Positions 51,719-62,243 of a stretch of 64,000 nt of DNA are shown one piece after another. How positions within the stretch are numbered: the first letter of the stretch is position 1; every line of letters starts with the position of its first letter. Under the pieces are notes generated by a model. That model made no database searches, was not told the origin of the DNA, and saw only the letters and a program-made list of their open reading frames with translations. The position numbers and the translations under genes are program-made. The stretch comes from Campylobacter fetus subsp. testudinum 03-427 (GTDB lineage Bacteria; Campylobacterota; Campylobacteria; Campylobacterales; Campylobacteraceae), in contig CP006833.1 of the NCBI GenBank assembly GCA_000495505.1, positions 1,302,001 through 1,366,000 of the forward strand, written 5' to 3'.

Positions 51719-53035
51719 TTAAATTTGACTAAACAAGTCATTTATAGCTTCGCTTATACTAGGATGAGTAAAAATCTGGCTTTTAAGCTTAGAAGCTTTG
51801 ATTTTATTTTCCATAGCCAAGCTAAACATATTTATTATCTCGTTTGCATTTTTACAATGCAGCGTGACACCAAGTATTTCATCACTATTTTTATCTACAA
51901 TGGCTTTCATAAAACCAGTATCGTGAGCTAGAACTTTCGCCATAGGTACAGAGCTCAAACTTACTTTTGCTATCTTTAACTCACGATTTGATAGCTCCTT
52001 TTCGCTTTTGCCAACTTGACTAAGCTCGGTATCCATAAAAGTCGTAGTAGCCCACACGCTTCTATTAGCAGTGCTGCGAGTTTTATCGCCAAATATATGA
52101 TCAAATACTATACGATAATCATCAAGACTAATATAAGTAAATTCCGGTCCTCCTTTACAATCTCCAACAGCATAAATATGAGGGATTGTAGTTTGGAGAT
52201 GGTCATTTACAAGCACTTCGCATTTGTCTCCAACTGCGATATTAGCATTTTGCAAAGACAACTCATCTATCGCCGGAGTTCTACCAAATGCAGCTAAAAA
52301 CGCATCTGCTTTTATACTTTTACCTATACCGTTTTGATTGAAACTAAGAGTATCGCCATCAAGTTTTTCAAATTTGCTACCAAGAATGATTTCTATGCCT
52401 TGAGCCTGCAAAGCTGCTTTTACGCTACTTGAAACATCATTGTCAAGGTCGGGTAAAAACTCGTTTCTCCTTGCCATAATAGTTACTTTTGAACCAAAAT
52501 TTGCAAACATAGAAGCAAACTCGAGCCCTATAAATCCCATACCTAAAACAATTAAGTGTTTTGGTAGCGTTTTTAAATTTAAAATAGTCGTGGAAGTATA
52601 AATTTGATTTGATTTAACTTCAAATGGTATATCTTTCTCCTTGCTTCCAGTATTTATCACAATTACCTTAGCACTTAGCTCTTCACCGTCTGCTAAAATA
52701 GTATTTTCATCTTTAAATTTAGCAGTAGCTTTTATGAGCGTTACATTTGGATTATCATTTAACATACCATAGTTTTTAGCTCTAAGTGCGCTTATAAGCG
52801 TATCTTTAGCCTCTATCGATTTAGAAAAATACTCATTTTTGTCGCTGAAAAATTTAGCATCTTTGCTCAGAGTAACTAGTTTTTTAGTTGGAATACAACC
52901 TATATTTATACAAGTTCCTCCGTACATTTTATCGCTTTTTTCTATCAAAGCAACTTTTTTACCCATGGAACCAGCTTTAGCTGCTAAAGTTTTCCCAGCC
53001 TTGCCAAATCCGATAATTATCAAATCATACTTCAC
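51719..53035 (-). CDS. RclA-like FAD-dependent pyridine nucleotide-disulphide oxidoreductase
   Basis: A flavoprotein of 438 residues with lipoamide-dehydrogenase fold. FAD site IIGFGKAGKTLAAKAG, redox-active cysteine pair GGTCINIGCIPTKKL, NAD site VLGMGFIGLEFASMFA and second FAD motif IYAVGDCKGGPEF. The C-terminal HPSISEAINDLF resembles RclA/mercuric reductase-like members that respond to hypochlorous acid or copper, rather than a dihydrolipoamide dehydrogenase partner. No 2-oxo-acid dehydrogenase genes are near. It may protect against oxidants. I cannot place the exact substrate. Confidence 0.85.
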   Translation of the reverse strand: MKYDLIIIGFGKAGKTLAAKAGSMGKKVALIEKSDKMYGGTCINIGCIPTKKLVTLSKDAKFFSDKNEYFSKSIEAKDTLISALRAKNYGMLNDNPNVTLIKATAKFKDENTILADGEELSAKVIVINTGSKEKDIPFEVKSNQIYTSTTILNLKTLPKHLIVLGMGFIGLEFASMFANFGSKVTIMARRNEFLPDLDNDVSSSVKAALQAQGIEIILGSKFEKLDGDTLSFNQNGIGKSIKADAFLAAFGRTPAIDELSLQNANIAVGDKCEVLVNDHLQTTIPHIYAVGDCKGGPEFTYISLDDYRIVFDHIFGDKTRSTANRSVWATTTFMDTELSQVGKSEKELSNRELKIAKVSLSSVPMAKVLAHDTGFMKAIVDKNSDEILGVTLHCKNANEIINMFSLAMENKIKASKLKSQIFTHPSISEAINDLFSQI

Positions 53036-53044
53036 GACTTTCCT

Positions 53045-53368
53045 TTACGCACGGCTTAGGATATAGTATGTCTCCTTACCGTCTAGTTTTTTGATTTTGA
53101 ACTTGTATTTTAACGCCCATTCATTAACCATATCATTGAAGGTTTGTTTAATTTCATCATCGTTTGATTCGCATTTAATCTTAAAAACATCTTCGCTATT
53201 TGATATAGCAACGAAAGAAGTATATATTTTTAGTTTTTCATTTAAATTTAAAATATGAGAAATTTCATTCTCATCAAAGTCGCAAGCAGACAAAATTCTT
53301 TTAACCTGCTCTAATAAAGCACTATTTACGTTATATCCAAGACCTGTTAAAACTAGATCTAAGCTCAT
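53045..53368 (-). CDS. Small conserved-looking hypothetical protein
   Basis: A 107-residue soluble protein without a signal peptide or membrane helix. It starts MSLDLVLTGLGYNV, preceded by AAGGAG, and contains mixed alpha/beta segments rich in Lys/Glu, with C-terminal KIKKLDGKETYYILSRA. I do not recognise the family. It lies between prfB (45 bases) and the RclA-like gene (9 bases) on the same strand, so it is probably co-transcribed with one or both. Good ribosome binding site and length support a real gene. Confidence 0.75.
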   Translation of the reverse strand: MSLDLVLTGLGYNVNSALLEQVKRILSACDFDENEISHILNLNEKLKIYTSFVAISNSEDVFKIKCESNDDEIKQTFNDMVNEWALKYKFKIKKLDGKETYYILSRA

Positions 53369-53413
53369 TTTTTCTCCTTATTTTAGTTTGATTTATTAAA
53401 TTTATATATTAAA

Positions 53414-54523
53414 TTACTCTTTGTCTATACTACTTTTTTGACTTATAAGCACTGATTCTATTATCTTTTTTATATCTCCATCAAGTATAGCGTCTGTCTG
53501 GCTGTACGCTTCACCGCTTCTATTGTCTTTGACTTGTTGATACGGGAAAAGTACGTATGAGCGTATCTGATGACCCCAGCCTATCTCGCTTTTTTCTATG
53601 GCGTTATTTGCCTCTTGTTGTTTCATAAGCTCAAATTCGTAAAGTCTTGACTTTAGCATTTTCATAGCAGTAGCTTTGTTTTTATGCTGACTTCTGTCGT
53701 TTTGACACTGCACAACGATATTTGTTGGTATGTGAGTTATACGCACCGCACTTTCTGTTTTATTTACATGCTGTCCGCCTGCTCCACTAGCTCTGTAATA
53801 ATCCAACCTAAGATCTTTATCTTCTATTTCTATAGCTATATCATCATCAACTTCAGGGCTTACCATTACGCTTGAAAAGCTTGTATGGCGGCGTCCTGCA
53901 CTATCAAATGGACTAGTTCTAACAAGGCGGTGGATACCATTTTCAGCTTTTAGATATCCATAAGCATTCTCGCCTTTTACGATAAAACTTACATCTTTTA
54001 GTCCGGCTTCATCGCCTTCTTGAAAGTCCAAAGTTTCAACTTTAAATCCTTCTCTCTCGCAAAATCTCAAATACATCCTATAAAGCATACTTGCCCAGTC
54101 ATTACTCTCTGTTCCGCCTGCTCCTGGATGTATGCTAACTATAGCATTTTTGCTGTCGTCTTCTCCGCTAAGCATCATAGAAATTTCTAAATTCGTTATC
54201 TTATCTTCAAGGTTTTGCGCATCTTCAAAAAGTGAGTTGATAGTTTGCTCGTCATCTTCGGCGTTTGCTAGCTCATAAAGATCATAAGCATCACTTAGCG
54301 CACTTTTTACGTTTTTAAATTTACAAAGCATATTTGAAATTTTAGTTTTTTCTTTGCCTATTTCACCAGCTTTTTTGATATCACTCCAAAACTCAGAGCT
54401 ATTTTCTATCTCTTCTATCTCTTTAAGTCTTACTTCTATGTCTTGAGGTCTTATAACACGACTTATATTTTGAACTTTGGTATTTAATTTTTTTAAGAGT
54501 TCGGTGTATTCGTAACTGTCCAA
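53414..54523 (-). CDS. prfB: Peptide chain release factor 2
   Basis: Recognises UGA and UAA stop codons and releases the peptide; 369 residues. The catalytic GGQ is in [12 protein letters not shown], and the RF2-type anticodon tripeptide SPF is in [15 protein letters not shown]. The frame is continuous from the start; the programmed frameshift at an early UGA seen in E. coli and many others is absent here. It is divergent from panC. Confidence 0.98.
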   Translation of the reverse strand: MDSYEYTELLKKLNTKVQNISRVIRPQDIEVRLKEIEEIENSSEFWSDIKKAGEIGKEKTKISNMLCKFKNVKSALSDAYDLYELANAEDDEQTINSLFEDAQNLEDKITNLEISMMLSGEDDSKNAIVSIHPGAGGTESNDWASMLYRMYLRFCEREGFKVETLDFQEGDEAGLKDVSFIVKGENAYGYLKAENGIHRLVRTSPFDSAGRRHTSFSSVMVSPEVDDDIAIEIEDKDLRLDYYRASGAGGQHVNKTESAVRITHIPTNIVVQCQNDRSQHKNKATAMKMLKSRLYEFELMKQQEANNAIEKSEIGWGHQIRSYVLFPYQQVKDNRSGEAYSQTDAILDGDIKKIIESVLISQKSSIDKE

Positions 54524-54695
54524 ATTCTATCCTTAATTTTTTAGTAATTTTATCAAATTTTTCGTTAAAATTTGGTTATGAGATTTTAGTTGCAAAACTC
54601 AATACGTATATGATAACTAAAACTACAAATATCATATTTTAGAAAAATTATGATAAAATATTAGATTAAAAATTCTTACAAAGAGTAATTCAAAA

Positions 54696-55517
54696 ATGCA
54701 AATATTAAAAAGTGTTAGCGAACTTCTAGAATTTCGCAATAACTGCAGCGGTAGCGTAGGCTTTGTACCTACTATGGGTGCTTTACATAACGGTCATGCA
54801 ACGCTTATAAAAAACTCGGTTTCGCAAAACGACGATACGATAGTAAGCGTATTTGTAAATCCTACGCAATTTTTACCCGGAGAAGATCTAGAAAAATATC
54901 CAAGAAATCAAAGCGGAGATATAAAAATATGCGAATTGTGCGGAGCAAGCGCACTGTTTTTTCCAAATGCAGATGAAATATATAGCAAAGACGAACCGCT
55001 CATAATAGCTCCAAAACGCATATCTACCATACTTGAGGGCGCTACTAGACCTGGTCATTTTGATGGCGTATGTATGGTTTTAAACAAATTGTTTAATCTT
55101 GTTTCCCCGACTAGAGCGTATTTTGGTAAAAAAGATTCTCAGCAGCTAGTAATCGTACAAAATATGGTAAAAAGGTTTTTTTTAAATTTAGAAATAGTAC
55201 CTTGTGATATAGTAAGAGAAAGCGATGGACTAGCACTTTCAAGTAGAAATAGTTATCTAAACGACGATGAACTTTGCTACGCTTTAAAATTATCAAGATC
55301 TCTTATGAGAGCTTCAAATTTAATAAAAGCAAACGAGCTAAACTCAAAAATCATAAAATCATCTATGAATGAGTGCTTAGAGCCGTTAAAAGTCGATTAT
55401 ATCGCTGTTGTAAATAGAAATTTTGAACCGATAGAAAATGTCGAGATAGGAAACAGTATAATTTTAGTCGCTGCGTATGTCGGCAAAACCAGATTAATAG
55501 ATAATATATGGATATAA
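54696..55517 (+). CDS. panC: Pantothenate synthetase
   Basis: ATP-dependent ligase joining pantoate and beta-alanine to form pantothenate for CoA and ACP; 273 residues. It has the HIGH-like [23 protein letters not shown], and the [10 protein letters not shown] segment near the C-terminal domain. panB and panD are not adjacent. The rimO start lies one base after the stop, so translation is probably coupled. Confidence 0.97.
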   Translation: MQILKSVSELLEFRNNCSGSVGFVPTMGALHNGHATLIKNSVSQNDDTIVSVFVNPTQFLPGEDLEKYPRNQSGDIKICELCGASALFFPNADEIYSKDEPLIIAPKRISTILEGATRPGHFDGVCMVLNKLFNLVSPTRAYFGKKDSQQLVIVQNMVKRFFLNLEIVPCDIVRESDGLALSSRNSYLNDDELCYALKLSRSLMRASNLIKANELNSKIIKSSMNECLEPLKVDYIAVVNRNFEPIENVEIGNSIILVAAYVGKTRLIDNIWI

Positions 55518-55518
55518 T

Positions 55519-56829
55519 ATGCCAAATTTATACTTAGTTTCACTTGGCTGCAATAAAAATCTAGTCGATAGCGAGATAATGCTAGGACGCCTTAGCTCGT
55601 ACGATATAGTAGATAAACCAAATAACGCAGATGTAATGATAGTAAATACATGTGGATTTATAGAGAGCGCAAAAGAAGAGAGCATAAGAGCCATACTAGA
55701 ACTAGCGAGTTATAAAAAAGAAAATAGCGTACTAGTAGTCACAGGTTGTCTCATGCAAAGATATCGTGATGAGCTTATGAAAGAGCTTCCAGAAGTGGAT
55801 ATATTCACAGGCGTGGGTGACTATGCTAGCATAGATGAGATGATATTAAAAAAACAAAATCTATTTAGTCCAGATGTTTATTTACAAAAAAGCGACACAA
55901 AACGCGTTATAACCGGATCTAGCTATCACGCATATATAAAAATAGCCGAAGGTTGCAATCAAAAATGCAGTTTTTGCGCCATACCAACTTTCAAAGGCAA
56001 GCTAAAAAGCAGAGATATAAAAAGCATAATCAACGAAGTAAAAGAGCTAACAAAAGATGGATATAGCGACTTTAGCTTCATCGCGCAAGATACTAGCTCA
56101 TTTTTAAGAGACGCAGGGTTAAATGATGGACTCATAAAACTTATAGATGAAGTAGAAAAGATAGAAGCTCTAAAATCTGCTAGAATTCTCTACTTATATC
56201 CAACAACTGCTAGTATGGAGCTTATAGATAAAATTATAGCTTCACCTAAATTTGTAAATTACTTCGATATGCCTATCCAACATATAAACGACGATATGCT
56301 AAAGATAATGAGGCGCGGAAGCTCAAAAGAGCGTTTAAAAGAGCTTTTAACAAAGATGAGGAATGCCGAAAATAGTTTTCTAAGAACAGGAGTGATAATA
56401 GGTCATCCAGGTGAAACGCAGGAGAGATTCAATGAGTTATGCGAGTTTTTAAGCGAGTTTAAATTTGATAGGATATCAGCTTTTGCTTACTCTAAAGAAG
56501 AAGATACTCTTGCTTATGAAATGGAGCAAATTCCTTCTAAAACTATAACAAAAAGATTAAATACAATAGAAAAAATTATAAAAAAACAGATAGATGATAG
56601 TTTCAAAAGCCTAGTAGGCGAGGTCATAAAAGTCCAGATAAATGGCTCAAGCAGTGAAGGTGAAATGTTTTTTGGAGCTAAAAGCGTGATATGGGATCGA
56701 GAGATCGATGGTGAAATTCTCATAAATGACACTCAAATAAAAGATCCTAAAGTGGGTGAAATTTATGATTGCAAGATAAATGAATTTGTCAAAGATAAGC
56801 TTATCGGAGAGATTATTTGCAACTCTTAA
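55519..56829 (+). CDS. rimO: Ribosomal protein S12 methylthiotransferase RimO
   Basis: Radical-SAM enzyme adding a methylthio group to the Asp near the decoding loop of S12 (rpsL at 5.9-6.2 kb). It has 436 residues: the N-terminal domain with three cluster cysteines ([25 protein letters not shown]), the radical-SAM CxxxCxxC in [11 protein letters not shown], and a C-terminal TRAM domain. The start [12 protein letters not shown] and GFIES favour RimO over MiaB. It is coupled to panC and overlaps tilS by 13 bases. Confidence 0.96.
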   Translation: MPNLYLVSLGCNKNLVDSEIMLGRLSSYDIVDKPNNADVMIVNTCGFIESAKEESIRAILELASYKKENSVLVVTGCLMQRYRDELMKELPEVDIFTGVGDYASIDEMILKKQNLFSPDVYLQKSDTKRVITGSSYHAYIKIAEGCNQKCSFCAIPTFKGKLKSRDIKSIINEVKELTKDGYSDFSFIAQDTSSFLRDAGLNDGLIKLIDEVEKIEALKSARILYLYPTTASMELIDKIIASPKFVNYFDMPIQHINDDMLKIMRRGSSKERLKELLTKMRNAENSFLRTGVIIGHPGETQERFNELCEFLSEFKFDRISAFAYSKEEDTLAYEMEQIPSKTITKRLNTIEKIIKKQIDDSFKSLVGEVIKVQINGSSSEGEMFFGAKSVIWDREIDGEILINDTQIKDPKVGEIYDCKINEFVKDKLIGEIICNS

Positions 56830-57827
56830 ATTTAGATAGTTTGCATCATAAAAAGTGTTTGTTAGCATTTTCATATGGAACTGATAGCACCGCGCTTTTT
56901 CATATATTAAATGAGCAAAATATAGAATTTGACTGTGCATTTATAAATTATAAAACAAGAACTCAAAGCGATGAAGAAGAAGCTAGCGCAAAGGAGCTTT
57001 GCTTAAAATTTAATAAAAATATTTATATAAAAATAGCACCTTTAAATTTAGAAAACGGCTCAAATTTTGAAAAAAAAGCACGTGATATCAGACATAAATT
57101 TTTTGATGAAATTTGTATCAAATTTAACTATGACACGCTGATTTTAGCTCATCAGCTAAATGACTGCTTAGAGTGGCTATTTATGCAGCTTGGCAAAGGC
57201 TCTGGAACAGTGCAGTTATGCGGATTAGAACCTACAAATACAAAAATAGCCGAATTTCAAAATATCAAAAAACAAATTAGAGTCATAAGACCGCTGATAA
57301 ACGTGAGTAGAAATGAGATCGTATCTTATTTAAAACAGAAAAATATCAACTACTTCACAGATATTTCAAATTTCGATTTTAAATTCAAAAGAAACTTTAT
57401 AAGAGCAAATTTCAGCGATGCTTTTATAGAAAAATTTGAAAAAGGAGTTATAAAAAGCTTTGAGTTTTTAAGAGCAGATAGGGCTGCACTTTTAGGAGAG
57501 TTTATCTATGAAGACTCAGAGTTTTTTATCATAGAAAAAAGCATAAATTCTATAAATTTGATAGATTTGGCTTGTAAAAAATTAGATATTTTAATGAGTC
57601 AAAACTCAAGAAAACAGTGCTTAGAAAATGACTGCGTGGTATCTCATAAAGTGTGCATAACTTCTAATGAAACGCGATATTTTGTAGCTCCGTTTATAAA
57701 ACAAAAAATGGATAAAAAGTTCAAAGAAAAGTGTAGAGTTTTACGCATTCCCCCACTACTTCGCGGATATCTGAGTCAAAATATACATCTTATGACTCTT
57801 TTTGAGACACATAAACCTTTATCTTAA
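56817..57827 (+). CDS. tilS: tRNA(Ile)-lysidine synthetase
   Basis: PP-loop ATPase that modifies C34 of tRNA-Ile(CAU) to lysidine so that it reads AUA; 336 residues, the short form without extra C-terminal domains. It starts at TTG inside rimO. The PP-loop reads [11 protein letters not shown], with Tyr in place of the first Gly of the usual SGGx[14 protein letters not shown] and [11 protein letters not shown] match the family. Its 3' end overlaps the convergent PilO-like gene by 38 bases. TilS is normally essential, so the P-loop change is probably tolerated. Confidence 0.93.
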   Translation: MQLLNLDSLHHKKCLLAFSYGTDSTALFHILNEQNIEFDCAFINYKTRTQSDEEEASAKELCLKFNKNIYIKIAPLNLENGSNFEKKARDIRHKFFDEICIKFNYDTLILAHQLNDCLEWLFMQLGKGSGTVQLCGLEPTNTKIAEFQNIKKQIRVIRPLINVSRNEIVSYLKQKNINYFTDISNFDFKFKRNFIRANFSDAFIEKFEKGVIKSFEFLRADRAALLGEFIYEDSEFFIIEKSINSINLIDLACKKLDILMSQNSRKQCLENDCVVSHKVCITSNETRYFVAPFIKQKMDKKFKEKCRVLRIPPLLRGYLSQNIHLMTLFETHKPLS

Positions 57828-58332
57828 AACTCGTATCTATCTTATCTGCGTTTCCTTTCATAGAGATAGGAAAATCAACCCTTATTATATTTTCATATTC
57901 ATTTATAAAATCTATAAAACTATAGAAATTTTGAGGGCTTTTTATAAGACCGGTAACATTTAATTCATATCTCAAAAAATGCTCATTTTTATCTAACTGC
58001 GGAAGTTTATTTAACTTCACATTGCTAAAGTATTTTCCAGCTCCAGTTACAAATTTCATCTCGTTAAAATGGCTAACTATGGCCTCTAAAGGTCTTATAT
58101 TTTTATCTTTTAAGCTTGTTAAATTTGCTAATTGAGCGTTATATACTTGTTCTATTTTGCTTAAATTTATCATCTTATCATTGTTGATAATTTTTGCATT
58201 TTTATACTCTTTGATACTAGGAACTATAAAACCAAATATCATGATAATACAGCAAATTGCAAAAACTAACGCGTAAAATAGCAATTTTACGATATCGATC
58301 TCTTCTAAGCTTCTATCTTTTCTCATTTTCAA
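57790..58332 (-). CDS. PilO-like inner-membrane protein
   Basis: A 180-residue bitopic protein: short cytoplasmic N-terminus, one membrane helix (about 16-37), a coiled coil (40-75), then a ferredoxin-like periplasmic domain. The layout and a pattern with RYELNVTGLIKSPQNFYSFIDFINEYE resemble PilO/GspM of type IV pilus and type II secretion platforms. It overlaps the PilN-like gene by 20 bases. Similarity is architectural; I have no search result. A role in DNA uptake or a pilus-like platform is inferred, since Campylobacter uses such machinery for transformation. Confidence 0.65.
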   Translation of the reverse strand: MKMRKDRSLEEIDIVKLLFYALVFAICCIIMIFGFIVPSIKEYKNAKIINNDKMINLSKIEQVYNAQLANLTSLKDKNIRPLEAIVSHFNEMKFVTGAGKYFSNVKLNKLPQLDKNEHFLRYELNVTGLIKSPQNFYSFIDFINEYENIIRVDFPISMKGNADKIDTSFKIKVYVSQKES

Positions 58333-58840
58333 CCTCTAAATTATCCATTTTATTTATACTAACGAAGTTAAACCAACCATTTTCTAGCTGATAAAAAGTA
58401 GTACTTGAACTATTAAAGATCGATTTTAATGGAGCTTCTAGTAGCAGCTTATAAACATCTTTTGTTGGAGTAAGACCTTTGACTATAAGTGAGTTTGTGT
58501 CGATATAAACATCATTTAGCGTGATGGCATCTGGTACTAAATCAAATAGATTGTGAAGACTTTTTTTTAAAATATTATTTGATGAATATATATCAAGCGC
58601 GGCGTCTCTTTGCACCATAAGCGTCTTCATCTCGGATTTTAAATTTGAAATCTGCGCAAATATCTTATCGTATCTGACTTGTTTCTCGTCGTTTTGTTTT
58701 TTAAGCGAATACGTTTCAAATTTGATAAATAAATCAGCACACACCAAAAAAAAAGTTACTATCAAAATAGCAGCTATCCATATCTTAGAAAAGATTGAAA
58801 ATATCGGTTTTAATTTTGGTTTAATAAAACTATAACTCAT
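58313..58840 (-). CDS. PilN-like inner-membrane protein
   Basis: A 175-residue bitopic protein with one membrane helix (about 16-36), a coiled coil (40-70) and a compact C-terminal domain containing LVPDAITLNDVYIDTNSLIV, the stretch that resembles PilN/GspL periplasmic folds. It overlaps the upstream gene by 4 bases (ATGA) and the downstream PilO-like gene by 20, so the three are translationally coupled. Function is inferred from order and shape only. Confidence 0.65.
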   Translation of the reverse strand: MSYSFIKPKLKPIFSIFSKIWIAAILIVTFFLVCADLFIKFETYSLKKQNDEKQVRYDKIFAQISNLKSEMKTLMVQRDAALDIYSSNNILKKSLHNLFDLVPDAITLNDVYIDTNSLIVKGLTPTKDVYKLLLEAPLKSIFNSSSTTFYQLENGWFNFVSINKMDNLEVENEKR

Positions 58841-59838
58841 ACGTAAAGCTCTCTGATCATAATATCATTCATATCATTTTCAATGTTTATCTCTTGCATA
58901 TCGGCTTCTATCAAAAGCTCTGATTCAAGGATACTTAAAAATGACTTTTCTAATTTCAAACCATCAAAAATCATTATATGCTCTATAAAATCGCTTCTAT
59001 AAACTTCGTTTTTATAAAACTCCATTATCGACAAACGTATATTATTTAAAAGTAGAGTTTCTCTACCTATATCTCTCACGCTATCTTCTAAATTTCTACT
59101 GATATCGTTTATTTCAGAGCTTTGCAGATCTTCAAAAGACTCTTTTTTTGAACTACTTATAAGGGAATTTAAATCATCTAACCCGTCTAATTCGTTTAGT
59201 TTATCTTCTTCTTTTTCTATAACATTGTCGATATCTGTAGTATCTTCTTTACTAAGTTCTTTTTCATCAACCAAGTGGCTGTTATCTTTTCTAGTATCAA
59301 AATACGCCGAAAATCTCATTTCTTTATTTTGAAATATCATCATAGTCATACTATCTTCTATGTTGTAGATATATAATATCAATTTATCTTTTATCATATT
59401 TCTTAAGATACTCTCATATAAGATAGAAAATGGGGAATACACAAGATCTGCATCAGCTTTATTTAAGTAGCTATCAAAAGCTGCTATTTCGCCTTTTGGG
59501 ACTAAAATCGACCAGTTATTATCCACAGATACTATATCTACACTATTATACTGTATAGCAAATTTAGAAAAATCTTGCTTACTAACTGCAGGGATCGCCC
59601 ACTGTTGCGGACTATTTAATAAAACAGACAGATATACTGAGTGATACTCGCTTTCGCGCTTCTTTAAATATTCGTTAAATTTAATATCAACCCTACCGTC
59701 TATACAATCAAAAACAGCTTCTAAATTTTTTATAATTTTACCATTTTTAATGGCTCTAGCGTATGTATAGCACTGATTATCTTTTATAACAGCACTTATA
59801 TAAAGAGTTGATAAAAACTTTCTAATCCAAGAAGCCAT
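58837..59838 (-). CDS. PilM-like cytoplasmic protein (tentative)
   Basis: A 333-residue protein without membrane helices or signal. The N-terminal part could be actin/RNase H-like as in PilM or cytoplasmic GspL; the central part (about 185-245) is very acidic and low in complexity (KELSKEDTTDIDN, EEDKLNELDG), likely a disordered linker. I see no clear ATP motif. It is first of three overlapping genes followed by PilN-like and PilO-like proteins, the order seen in pilMNO, which is the main reason for the call. Confidence 0.5.
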   Translation of the reverse strand: MASWIRKFLSTLYISAVIKDNQCYTYARAIKNGKIIKNLEAVFDCIDGRVDIKFNEYLKKRESEYHSVYLSVLLNSPQQWAIPAVSKQDFSKFAIQYNSVDIVSVDNNWSILVPKGEIAAFDSYLNKADADLVYSPFSILYESILRNMIKDKLILYIYNIEDSMTMMIFQNKEMRFSAYFDTRKDNSHLVDEKELSKEDTTDIDNVIEKEEDKLNELDGLDDLNSLISSSKKESFEDLQSSEINDISRNLEDSVRDIGRETLLLNNIRLSIMEFYKNEVYRSDFIEHIMIFDGLKLEKSFLSILESELLIEADMQEINIENDMNDIMIRELYV

Positions 59839-59904
59839 ACCTTGCCTTAAAATTTAATTACATATGTTATCAAATTTAGCATTAAAATTATATTATACAC
59901 CAAT

Positions 59905-60516
59905 TCAGTTAGGCATTTTGCTTGATATGAGTGCTTTAGCATCGTTCATACTAAGCCCTGATATGCTAAATGGCTCACTTAGGGTATAGGTTATTTTGCT
60001 AAATGGTTTTGGTAAAATCATCTTATCCCAACTACCAAACTGCCAAAATTTACTAGCTTCGTAATTGAGAATTACGATATTTACATTCATCTTTTGAGGA
60101 ATGGCGACACATCCATCTGAAATACTATGCCTAGGACCTTTTGGACCATCTGGAGTTATGGCAACGTCAGTTCCTTCTTTTATCGTTCTAAAAGCAGCTA
60201 AAAGTGCCTTTAAAGCACCTTTTCTTGAACTTCCACGAATAGTTCCTATACCAAAATGATAAGCAACGCCATTTACCATTTCTCCATCTTTATGGTCTGA
60301 TATCATAACTTTTACATTTTTAGTATTCCACCATTTTTTAAATACAAATGGAAGCATCACAAGCTTTCCGTGCCAAAAAAGAATTACGCAAGGCTCTTTT
60401 GAGATACTTTTGCCTTTAAACTCTTTTTTGCAAGTCATATATATTATATGCATAATAGATATGATTAACAACTCGACAAATTTGATAAAAAGCTTATCTT
60501 TAAATGATTTGCCCAT
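59905..60516 (-). CDS. DUF374-family lysophospholipid acyltransferase-like protein
   Basis: A 203-residue protein of the LPLAT superfamily, with an N-terminal hydrophobic segment (about 11-28). Hallmarks of DUF374 are visible: [13 protein letters not shown] (catalytic-His region), [12 protein letters not shown] and [15 protein letters not shown]. The family is thought to acylate lipid or LPS intermediates, but the substrate is not known. It overlaps the end of miaB by 17 bases. Confidence 0.9.
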   Translation of the reverse strand: MGKSFKDKLFIKFVELLIISIMHIIYMTCKKEFKGKSISKEPCVILFWHGKLVMLPFVFKKWWNTKNVKVMISDHKDGEMVNGVAYHFGIGTIRGSSRKGALKALLAAFRTIKEGTDVAITPDGPKGPRHSISDGCVAIPQKMNVNIVILNYEASKFWQFGSWDKMILPKPFSKITYTLSEPFSISGLSMNDAKALISSKMPN

Positions 60517-61804
60517 ATAAAACCATTCTTTTTGGATCTGTAATTTTTACTTTTTGGATCTTTCCAAGCAGCTCTTCGCTACCATCAACTTGCACCAAAA
60601 AGTTATTAAACGTACGACCTGCTACGCTACTATTTGCTCTGAGTTCTTCAAAATATACCTCATGAATAGAGTTATTTTGAGCTTTTACGATCTCATCTAA
60701 AATTTCAGTATGTCTAGTTTGAAGCGTACTTAAGCGATTGCTTGCTATATCGCTATTTACTTGATTTGTCATACTTGCAGCAGGAGTTAGCGGACGAGAT
60801 GAGTACTTAAATGAAAACATCTGTTCAAATTTAATGCTTTCTACGACACTCATAGTATCAGCAAAATCCCTATCGCTCTCACCCGGAAACGCTACTATGA
60901 TATCTGTAGAAATAGTAACATCGGGGCAAATCTCTCTTAATTTTAAAGCGCGATCCAAAAACCACTCTTTTGTATATCCTCTTTTCATAGCTTTTAAAAT
61001 CTCATTTGAACCGCTTTGCAAAGGCATATGCATGGATTTACAAATTTTAGGATTTGTGCTAAATTCTTTTAAAAACTTATCATCCATGTGTAGCGGATGA
61101 GGACTGGTAAAACGAATTCTCTCCACGCCATCGACTTCGCTTATTAAATTTAAAAGATCGCTAAAATCTATCTTCTCATGAACTCCTGAAAATCTTTTAC
61201 CGTAATTATTTACATTTTGACCAAGCAAAAATATCTCTTTTGCGCCAGAAGAAGCTGCTTTTTTCACCTCTTTTAAAATGATATCTTTTGGAATGCTTAT
61301 CTCATCGCCTCTAGTTTGTGGAACAATGCAATAAGTACATTTTTTATCACAACCTATCATAATATTTACAAAGCTTTTATAAGGACTTGAGCGAAAATCT
61401 CCAAAAGCATACTCGCTCTCATCGTGATTTATATCTACGCTTACGAATTTTGGAGTATGAAGCGCTGTTGTTATTTTAGATATATTTCTAGCACCAAGAA
61501 CGAAATCTACATATGGAGCGCGCTTAAAAACTTCACTTCCAAGGTGACTTGCAGTGCAACCACAAACTCCTATCTTCGCCCCTTTTTTCTTAGCTTTTTC
61601 GTATGTTCCAACCTCACTAAAAAGCTTATGAACAGGTTTTTCTCTAACTGAACACGTATTTATGAGTATGAGATCAGCATCTTCAATAATACTAGTAACT
61701 TCGTAATTCTCTTTTTGGCTTAGTTCAGCAATGATATGCTCACTATCGCGAACATTCATCGCGCAACCTAAAGTCTCTATAAACAGTTTCTTTTTAACGC
61801 TCAA
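60500..61804 (-). CDS. miaB: tRNA-2-methylthio-N6-dimethylallyladenosine synthase
   Basis: Radical-SAM methylthiotransferase modifying i6A37 in tRNAs reading codons with initial U; 434 residues. N-terminal cluster cysteines are in [23 protein letters not shown] and VCGCTASH; the radical-SAM motif is in [16 protein letters not shown]; a TRAM domain closes the protein. The SVREKP and RGDE signatures separate it from RimO, whose gene lies 4 kb away. It overlaps the HP0268-family gene by 4 bases. Confidence 0.97.
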   Translation of the reverse strand: MSVKKKLFIETLGCAMNVRDSEHIIAELSQKENYEVTSIIEDADLILINTCSVREKPVHKLFSEVGTYEKAKKKGAKIGVCGCTASHLGSEVFKRAPYVDFVLGARNISKITTALHTPKFVSVDINHDESEYAFGDFRSSPYKSFVNIMIGCDKKCTYCIVPQTRGDEISIPKDIILKEVKKAASSGAKEIFLLGQNVNNYGKRFSGVHEKIDFSDLLNLISEVDGVERIRFTSPHPLHMDDKFLKEFSTNPKICKSMHMPLQSGSNEILKAMKRGYTKEWFLDRALKLREICPDVTISTDIIVAFPGESDRDFADTMSVVESIKFEQMFSFKYSSRPLTPAASMTNQVNSDIASNRLSTLQTRHTEILDEIVKAQNNSIHEVYFEELRANSSVAGRTFNNFLVQVDGSEELLGKIQKVKITDPKRMVLYGQII

Positions 61805-62043
61805 AGGATATGCACCTCGTACATATAGTCATTTTCATCAAGTCCGTATCTTACTGTACGGTGATAGACGCTAAGTCCTCTTTCTTCAAAATACTCTACT
61901 AAGGCTATCAACTCTTTATGCGAATTGTCTTTATCGAAATAAAAAATCTTGCCGCCATCTTTGCCTATAGCTGCTTCTATTTTATCTAAACTTATTGTTT
62001 TTGGCTTATTATCAAGTTCTGTTCTGGCTAGCTTTAACTCCAT
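61801..62043 (-). CDS. HP0268-family small protein
   Basis: An 80-residue protein starting [20 protein letters not shown], with the family's [24 protein letters not shown] and a C-terminal YEVHIL. HP0268 of Helicobacter pylori has been described as a small nuclease-like protein with a fold resembling the small MutS-related domain. It is upstream of and overlaps miaB in this group of bacteria. Its role here is not known. Confidence 0.8.
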   Translation of the reverse strand: MELKLARTELDNKPKTISLDKIEAAIGKDGGKIFYFDKDNSHKELIALVEYFEERGLSVYHRTVRYGLDENDYMYEVHIL

Positions 62044-62075
62044 TTTCCGTCCTTTTTTACTGTTTTAAGCTGGTG

Positions 62076-62081
62076 AGTATA
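62076..62081 (-). promoter_or_regulatory. -10 element for the HP0268-miaB-acyltransferase transcript
   Basis: Read on the minus strand, GATATACT, with TATACT at 62081-62076, lies 33 bases before the ATG at 62043 in the 200-base gap shared with nusA. Confidence 0.45.
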
Positions 62082-62168
62082 TCAAAATTGCGATAAAAAT
62101 TCGTTTAAATTTGAAAATACCGAAATTTGATAGCACTAATTTTAAAGAAAATAAAAGTTAAATTTAGT

Positions 62169-62174
62169 TATAAT
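62169..62174 (+). promoter_or_regulatory. -10 element for nusA
   Basis: GTTATAAT, with TATAAT at 62169-62174, lies 69 bases before the nusA ATG, giving a leader of about 60 bases. The intergenic sequence holds no other evident feature. Confidence 0.5.
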
Positions 62175-62243
62175 CAGCCCACTTGCAAATTTTAAATCCC
62201 CAATTTATTATTTTCAAATTTAGCATAAACAAAAGGGTTTTTT

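Noticed and set aside
53414-54523. Possible programmed frameshift in prfB
   Set aside because: The frame is continuous from the start through GGQ; there is no early in-frame TGA.
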